DNA from: Saprospiraceae bacterium
GTDB lineage: Bacteria > Bacteroidota > Bacteroidia > Chitinophagales > Saprospiraceae
NCBI GenBank assembly: GCA_026993525.1
Contig: JALWSS010000154.1
Span: 1 to 48,694 of the forward strand
Direction: 5' to 3'
Length of the DNA stretch: 48,694 bases
In this document: piece after piece, positions 9,101 through 18,100 of the stretch
How the letters are laid out: every line of letters begins with the position of its first letter
Numbering within the stretch: position 1 is the first letter of the stretch
Program-made: the position numbers and the translations under genes
Notes under the pieces: generated by a model
Told to the model about the DNA's origin: nothing
The model's input: only the letters and a program-made list of their open reading frames with translations
The model's database searches: none

Positions 9101-12100
9101 GCAGGAAGATCACGCCCGATGACCTTGCTGCTGAAGGCCTTGCCGGGGTTTCGGAACGACAGGTGCTGCGCACTTATGCACTGGAAGGCCCTTACGATTT
9201 CGACCACAACTTTTTCGGTCTGCATCCCCGGGAAGCCGCCATGATGGACCCCCAGCACCGCCATTTTCTGGAAACGGCCTGGGAAGCCCTGGAAACGGCC
9301 GGCTATGACCCGCTGCGCTACGACGGGCGCATCGGCCTGTTCGGTGGCGTGGCCCGTAACACCTATTTTCTTCGCAATGTGATGGGGCATCCGGAACTGC
9401 TGGAGGCCGCCGGCGGCTACCAGGAGATGCTGGCTTCCGACAGCTCGTTTTCCGTGACCCGTGTGGCTTACAAACTCAACCTGAAAGGCCCGGCTGTCAA
9501 CGTTCAAACGGCTTGCTCCACCGGCGGGGTGGCCCTGCACCTGGCCTGCCAGAGCCTTCACAACGGCGATGCCGACATGGTCCTGGTGGGCGGTGGCCGC
9601 ATCCAGAGCCCCGTGCTGGCCGGCTACGAATACACCGACGGCGGCCCCCTCTCCGACGATGGCTACCTCCGTGCCTTTGACGCCGGTGCCAGCGGCATGG
9701 TGCAAGGCCACGGCATGGCCATGTTGCTGCTCAAACCCCTGGTAAAAGCCCTGGCCGATGGCGACCACATCTGGGCCGTGATTGACGCCACGGCCATCAA
9801 CAACGACGGTGCCGACAAGACCGGCATTACCGCTCCCAGCAGCGCCGGGCAGGCTGCCGTAATCGAATCTGCGCTCCGCAAGGCTGGCCTCAGCGCCGGG
9901 GATATCAGCTATGTGGAGGCCCACGGCACGGGCACCTACATTGGCGATCCGATTGAAATTCAGGGCCTTGGCACCGCTTTCCGGCGTTTTACGGAACGAA
10001 AAAACTACTGTGCTGTCGGCTCGGTAAAAACCAATGTGGGCCACCTGGATGCCGGCGCCTGCCTCATCGGTGTCATCAAAACGGCGCTGGCGCTGTACCA
10101 CGGAGAACTGCCCGCCACGCTGCATTTCCGGGAGCCCAACCCGCAAATAGACTTTGCCAATTCTCCTTTCTTCGTCAACGACCGGCTGCGGCCCTGGCCC
10201 CGGAGCAACGGGCCCCGGCGGGCAGGGGTGAGTTCGTTCGGTCTGGGCGGCACCAATGCCCACATCATCCTGGAAGAGCCGCCGGCCGTGGAGCCATTGC
10301 GCAGCGAGGGAGGGCCGGAATTGCTGTTGCTCTCAGCCCGTACGGAAAACGGATTGGCAAGGCTGCAAGCCGATTTCGCAAACTACCTGGAACGACATCC
10401 CGATGCCCCCATCGAGGCGGCAGCCGCTACCACCGCCACCGGGCGGAGCCATTTCAGCCACCGGGCGGCTTTTGTGGCCGGTGCCGGCAGGCCTTTTTCT
10501 TCGCCTGCGGCAATGGGGCAGGTGGAGCCGGGTGCCAAAGCCGCAGCATTGTTGTTCCCCGGCGGCGGGGCCCAATATGTCAACATGGGCCGGGGTTTGT
10601 ACGAGTCGGAGCCCGTTTTCCGAAGGGAAATGGACCGCTGTTTCGATTTGCTGAAAGAACAGCACGACCTGGACCTCCGTGGCCTTGTGTATCCCGAAGA
10701 CAAGCATGACACTTCACCAATCGCAGCACCGGCAGCGGGCCTGGCAGCACTGTTCGCCGTTGAATACGCCACTGCCCGCCTCTGGCAACATTGGGGCATC
10801 GAACCCGCAGCGCTCCTCGGCCACAGCATGGGCGAATATACCGCCGCCTGTATAGCCGGGGTGATGGACCTCGATACTGCGATCGGATTGGTGGCGGTGC
10901 GGGGTAAGCTGTTTGAAAGCCTGCCCGCTGACGGCGCCATGCTCAGCGTGCCGCTTCCGGAGGATGAACTGAAAGCCTGGCTGGAACCGGAGCACTGCAT
11001 CAGCGTCATCAACCGGCACGACAGCCTGGTGGTGAGCAGCACCTCCGAAGGCATAGACCGCCTGCACAACAAGCTCGAAGCCGCCGGCATCGAATGCACC
11101 CGCCTGCACATCGCCGTAGCGGCGCATTCACCGCAGGTAGAACCCATTCTGGAGGCCTTCGGAAAATACCTTGCTTCGGCAAAACTGGCGGCTCCCGCCA
11201 TCCCCGTTGTTTCCAATGTGACGGGCACCTGGCTGACGGACGAGCAGGCCCGTTCGGTGGACTATTGGCTCAGTCACCTGAGAAATACGGTTCGCTTCCA
11301 CGATTGCCTGAGTACCCTGTTCGGATTTTCCGAAGAAAAACCGCTGACCTTTCTGGAATGCGGGCCGGGACAGACGCTGGCAGGTTTTGCCCGGCTGCAC
11401 CCACTCCGGAAGGGCCAACCCGTTTGGGCCAGCATCCGGCACCCCCGGGAGCAGATCGAAGACCGGGATTTCATTCTGACAACCCTGGCCCGGCTTTGGG
11501 TGCAGGGCTTTGAAATAAAATGGCAGCAGTTCCATGCTCACAAAAACTGGCGCCGCCTCCCGTTGCCAACTTATCCCTTCGAAAAACACCGGCATTTTAT
11601 ACCTCCTGCAACCGGGGCCGCCCGGCAGGCTCCTGATTTGCCGGAACTCAACACCGTACCATCCACCCCTGTCATTTCAAAACCAGCCATGAGTCAACCC
11701 ACCAAAACCCGCAAGGATGTCCTCATTGACGAGGTGCGCAACATCCTGTACGAGCTGAGCGGCATGGATCCCGAAAGCATGGACCCCGCCGCTGCATTTC
11801 TGGAGCTCGGCTTCGACAGCCTGTTTCTCAGCCAGGCCGTCATTCGCTTCAACAAGCGTTTCAGCAGCCGGCTCTCCTTCCGGGCCCTCTTCGAAGAAGT
11901 GCCAACCATCGAGGCCCTGGCCGCCCACCTGGATGAGACCCTGCCGGCCGGCGTTTTTGAACCGGAGGTCACTCCCCCGGCCCCCCTCGGGGAGGAAGTT
12001 CCCCAGACGCAGCAGCCCGGGCAACCTCTCTCAACTTCTCTCAACCCCTCTCAACAATCTCAACAGCTTCAACAGCTTCAACAGCTTCAACAGCTTCAAT

Positions 12101-15100
12101 CCCGGAACAAGCCCGGGATCGTGAGCAGCGCTCACGACCAACAATCTCAACAGTTTCAACAGTTTCAACAATCTCACCAATCTCAACAGTCTCAACAACC
12201 CACACCAGGCTCCCCCCTGGCTGCACTCATCCAGCAGCAGTTGATTTTGATGCAGCAGCAACTGGATTTATTGAAGGGTACCACTCAACCCCTTCAACAA
12301 TCTCAACAGTTTCAACAATCTCAACAATCTCAACAATCTCAACAGTCTCAACAATCTCAACAATTTCAACAATCTCAACAGTTTCAACAATCTCAACAAT
12401 CTCAACAATCTCAACAGTCTCAACAACCCCAACAACCTCAACAACCTCAAAAACCTCAAGAGATCGTTCGCTCCACCAAAGGGGTGACGGCCAAGATGAG
12501 CAATTACGCCAGGATCAAGGCGGCGGAAGAATTGCCGGAGCGGCAGCGGAAGGGCCTGGAGGATTTCATCCGGCGTTACAACGAGATGACGGCCACTTCC
12601 AAAAAGATGCAGCAGCGCCACCGGCAGTTTTACGCCGATCCGCGCAGTGTGACGGGTTTCAGCAAGTTGTGGAAGGAGGTGGTGTACCAGGTGGCATTGA
12701 AAAAGGCCAAAGGCTCCCGCATCTGGGATGTGGATGGCAACGAATACATTGACTATGTGATGAGCTACGGCGTGGGCCTCTTCGGCCACATGCCCGATTT
12801 TGTGGAAGAGGCCGTGGCGGCTGCCCTGAAGCGGGGCAACTCACTGGATGTGTTGCCGCCGGAAGCCACCGAAGTGGCTCGCATCATTTGCGAGATGAGC
12901 GGCATGGACCGGGTCACCCTGGCCAACACCGGCACCGAGGCGGTGCTGGGTGCCGTGCGGGCAGCCAGAACCGCCAGCGGCCGGGAACGCATCGCCGTGT
13001 TTGACACCGACTACCACGGGATGATTGACCAGTTCCTGGTGCGAGGGGTACACCTGAAAGACAAATCGGTGTCGCTGCCATCCTCGCCGGGCATACCTTC
13101 TTTCCTTGTGGAAAACAACCTGGTGCTGGATTACGACGATCCGTATGCGCTGGAGAAGCTGAAAGCCAACCTCCACGAGCTGGCAGCGGTGGTCATAGAG
13201 CCTGTGCAGGCGCAGAACCCGCACTGGCAACACGACGAGCTCATCCGGCAGGTGAGGGAGCTCACCCGGGAAGCCGGCGTGGCGCTCATTTTTGACGAGA
13301 TCATCAACGGTTTCCGCCTGGCCAAAGGAGGAGCCCAGGAGTGGTTCGGCGTGGAAGCCGATATCGTGGCCTATGGCAAAAGCATCAGTGGTGGCCTGCC
13401 CTTGTCAGCCGTTGCCGGCAAGGCCAGATACATGGAGGCTTTTGACGGTGGCATGTGGCAGTACGGTGATGACAGCAGCCCGGAGGGCATCGTCACCTAC
13501 TTTGCCAGCACCTTCATCAAAAACCCCATCAGTGTGGCAGCGGCCTATGCGGCCATGCAGGAATTGGAACGGCGCAGTCCTGAATTGCAGGAAGAACTGA
13601 ACGAGCGGGCCGGGCGCTTTGCGGAGCGGATCAGAGAGATATTCCTGAAAACGAAGGCGCCCTTCATGATCCAGACCTGCTCCTCGTTTTTCATGCTCAA
13701 AACCGCCGACAACAACCCGCTCAGCCGGCTTTTCAACTACTTCCTGCGCATGCGGGGTGTCAACGTCCGTGAGCGGCCCTGCTTCATCTCCACCGCCCAC
13801 ACCGATGAAGATTTTGAGCGCACCTACAAGGCCTTTGAGGAGGCCATCCAGGATATGTTCGATGCCGGTTTGATAGAACCCTGGGAGGGCGAGGACCTCA
13901 ATGTCATCATCCCGCCCAAAGTGCGCCGCCATTCGGATTACCCCCTGACACCGGGGCAGGAGGAGATTTTCGTGACCGGTCAACTGGGCCGGGAGGCTTC
14001 CCTGACTTACAACGTGGGCACCGAAATCCGGCTGGAGGGAGACCTGAACCGGGAAGCCCTGGAAACCGCCCTCCGCCAACTGATCAGCCGCCATGAGGCC
14101 CTGCGGACGACCTTCCTCAAAGACGGCAGTCGCCAAAAGCCACTTCCGGTTTTTGACCCCGAATTGCCATTCACGGATCTGTCCGCATTTGCCGAAGGAG
14201 AAAAAGAACAACAACTGAAAGCCCTTCACAAGGCTGAAACCGACACGCCTTTTGACCTTGAAAACGGGCCCCCGGTCAGGTTCCGCCTGGTGAAATGGAG
14301 CGGGCAGGACCACCGCCTGCTGATCACCGTGCACCACATCGCCGTGGATGGCTGGTCATTGGGGCTGCTCACACGTGACGCGGGCCGGCTGTACGCAAGG
14401 GCCTGCGGCTCAGCGGTTTCTTTGCCTTCGGTAAAACAACTGGGAACCTATGCACTGGAGCAAAGAGAATTTTTGCAAAGCGAGGATTTCCACAAAAACC
14501 TCGAATACTGGAAACAACACCTGACCCCGCTGCCACCACCCCTGCAACTGCCCACCGACCGGAAACGGCCTTCGCTGAAAACCTGGCGCTGCGACGTGGC
14601 CACCCTGCACATCGAAGCGGATCGTTTCAGACAGATCAGCAAAGTGGCAGCCCGGCAGGGAACCACCTTTTACTTCTACGTTTTTGCCGCCTTCGGCGCT
14701 TTTCTTCACAAACTTTCGGGCCAGGAGGATTTCGTGCTGGGAATGATCGCTGCGGGCCACAACCTGCCCGGCAACGAGCATCTTACCGGCCACGCCGCCA
14801 ACCTGCTGCCCATCCGATTGCGACCCGATGGCAACGAAGCCTTTGGCAACTTCCTCAAACGAACCCGCAGCACCCTGCTCGACGCCTTCGAGCACCAGAA
14901 CTTCACCCTGGGAGCCCTGTCGGGCGAAATGGAACTGCCGCGGGACCCGTCCAGGCCCTCGCTGGTGTCCGTGCTGTTCAACCTGGACAGCCCGCTGGAC
15001 CAGCTCGAATTTGGTGCGCTGAAAGCCGGCACCCGGCCCATTCCCCGCCGTTACGAGACTTTTGACATCTTCGTCAACATCAGTCCGCTGGCCGGTGGAG

Positions 15101-18100
15101 CCGGGCTGAATGTGGAGTGGAATTTCAACGCAGACCTCTGGGACAAAAGCACCGTGGAAAGCTGGCTGCAATCATTCGGCACTTTGCTGGAAGGCTGCAT
15201 GCAAGACCCCGGCACACCCGTCGGAAAATTGCCGCTCATGGACCCGCCTTCGCTGCGCAACTGGCTGCAGCGGGGTTCCGGCCCGGCCATGGATTTCCCG
15301 AAGGAAACACTGCACGCCCTGGTTTCAGAGCAGGCCCGGAAGACCCCGGACCGGGTGGCTGTGGCATGCGAAGGCCGGAGCCTCACCTACCGGCAACTGG
15401 AGGATACTTCCAACCAACTGGCCCGGCACTTTTCTGACAAAGGCCTGCTGCCCGGCACCTTTGCCGCTGTGCTGGCGGACCGCAACGAACTGCTGCCAGC
15501 CGTGCTGCTGGCGGTGCTGAAATGCGGCGCTGCCTACCTGCCACTGGACCCGGCCAACCCCGCCGAAAGACTGCGCTTTTTGCTGGATGACAGCGGAGCC
15601 CGCTTGCTGATCAGCGAGAGCCGGTTCAAAGGAACACTGCCCCGGGAGCCGGAGATCAGTTCCAGCTTCATTGACGAAGAAAAGAATGAATGGCAGGGCC
15701 TGCCCACCCAGGCGCCGGCCATTTCTGCCAAACCCGACGATTTGGCCTACATGATCTACACCTCCGGCTCCACCGGCCGGCCGAAAGGGGTGCCCATCCG
15801 GCACCTGCAGGCGGTGCACCTCATCACGGCCATGCGGAAGGTGCTGGATTTCAGCGAAAAGGAGACCGTGTTTGCGGTCATCTCGGTCACTTTTGATCCC
15901 TCTGTGCAGGACATTTTCATGACCCTCAGCAACGGGGCCAGGCTGGTCATTGCACCCACCGAAGTGGTGAAAAACGGTTACCTGTTGGCGCAGCAACTGG
16001 AGGCCAGCGGGGCCACATTCCTGCAAGCCACCCCCGTCACCTGGCAGATGCTGGTGAGCAGCGGCTGGCAGGGCCTGCCCGGGCTGAAGATGGTGTCCGG
16101 CGGCGAGGGGCTGAGCCGCGAACTGGCTGCCGAACTGCTCAAACGGGGCGCCCGGCTCTGGAATGCCTACGGCCCCACCGAAACGACCATCTACACCCTT
16201 GCGAAAAAAATAACCGGACAAGCCCTCGATGAACCCCACCTGTCGGGGTACGTGCCCATTGGAAAACCATTGCCCGACACGCAGGTGTTCATCCTGGACA
16301 AACACCTGCAACCCGTACCGGACGGCATGCCGGGAGAGCTGTACATCCAGGGCCTGTGCGTGGCCGCAGGCTACCACAGGCGCCCGGAAAAAACCGCCGT
16401 GGCCTTCATCAACCACCCTGATTTTGGTGGAGACAAGCTCTACAAAACCGGTGACCTGGTGGTGCGCCATCCCGGCGGCGATGTGGAGTACATCAACCGC
16501 CTCGACAACCAGGTGAAATTGCGGGGCTACCGCATCGAGCTGGGTGAAGTGGAGGCGGTCCTTCGGAAAATGGAGGGCCTGCAAGATGGCGCCGTGGCCC
16601 TCCGCACCCTGCCCAACGGCGAACAGGGCCTCGTTGCCTACGTGGTGAAAAAGCCCGGCGTGAACGGCATCCCCATCAGGGATTTTCTGAAGAAACAACT
16701 GCCGGAGTACATGGTGCCGGCCGTAATCATGGAGCTGGACGCACTGCCGCAAACCGCCACCGGCAAGCTGGACCGCCGGGCCCTTCCCAACCCCGATGCA
16801 AAATTGATGGAAAACAGGGCCGGCTACGAAGAACCGCTGGGCCCAATGGAAATCCTGCTGGCCCAGGTATGGAAAGAACTGTTGGGCCTGGAGCGGGTGG
16901 GCCGCCACGACAATTTCTTCGAACTGGGCGGTCACTCCCTGCTGGCGGTCAGGCTCCTGTCAGCCATCGAGGACAAAACCGGCGTGCGGCTGCCCCTGGT
17001 TTCACTGGCCGGAGAGGCCACCATTGCCCGCCTGGCCACTTTACTGGCAAGCCCAAAAAAGGATGACACACCATCGGAAACGGCCCGACCGGTGGTGGAT
17101 GAAAGCAGCGACATCAAAACGGTGCCGCTGACGGAGGGCCAGCGTGAGATACACGTTTCACACCACTTTTCACCGGAAGCGGCAGCTTCGTTCAACATCG
17201 GCTCCGCCATCCGGCTGAAAGGCGAGCTGAACCTGGAAGCATTGACTTGGGCCATCCGCACCCTGGCGCAGCGCCACGAAGCCCTGCGCACCAGCATTGA
17301 CGGAGGGGGGGAATTGCAGCACATCCATCCGGCAGCGGCTCTGGAACCGCAACTGCTGGACTTCAGCAGCCTGCCCGTTGCGCAGCGAGCCAAAAAACTG
17401 GAGGCCCTGAAAAAGGAGCAGCTCAAAACGCCTTTCGACCTGGGCAAAGCCCCGCTGGCCCGCTTTTTCATCGTCAGAATGGATGAGCTGGAGCACGTGG
17501 TGCTTTTCGTCATGCACCACATCGTGCTCGATGGCTGGTCGGTGGGTGTTCTCACTGCCGATCTGGGCCGCATGTACGCCGTCGAGTCGGGCTACAGCCG
17601 GGAGCAGTTGCCACCGGTGCAGCAGTTGTCAGATTTTGCCCTTCGGCAAAAGGATATGCTGAATTCTGAGGCCTTCGCCGCTGCGCGGCAATACTGGTTG
17701 CAGCAGTTCGAATCGGGTGTGGAGCCGCTCAACCTGCCGCTGGATCACCCTCGCTCGGCTGACACAGGCTGGGAGGCCCATTCGCAATCCGTCATTTTGC
17801 CGAAGGAAAAAATAGAAAGAGCCAGGGTGTTGGCGGCAGGGCAGGGCGCCACACTGTACACCTTCATGTACGCCGCCTTCCAGGCCTGGCTGAGCCGCTG
17901 GTGCCAGCAGGAGGAAACGGTCATCGGCGTGGCAGTCAGCGGAAAGTCCATCGTCGAATGGCAAAACCTGGTGGCCCACCGCACACACTTGCTGCCGGTG
18001 CGGGGAAAAACGGACCCGGCGAAGAATTTCAGCCAACACCTGGAAAATGCCAACCTGCAACTGCTCAGCGCTTTTGACCACCAGGAGTACACCCTCGGCA

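Noticed and set aside
9079-10263. 394-residue open frame on the minus strand
   Set aside because: Antisense to the KS domain, Gly/Val-rich without motifs; a shadow of the real gene.
12001-12471. Gene break separating two synthase proteins at the Gln-rich region
   Set aside because: The frame stays open through every repeat unit and no start or stop codon arrangement suggests two genes.
15325-16935. 536-residue open frame on the minus strand
   Set aside because: It lies wholly opposite the A2 domain of the megasynthase. It has no recognisable domain and reflects GC-rich coding bias.
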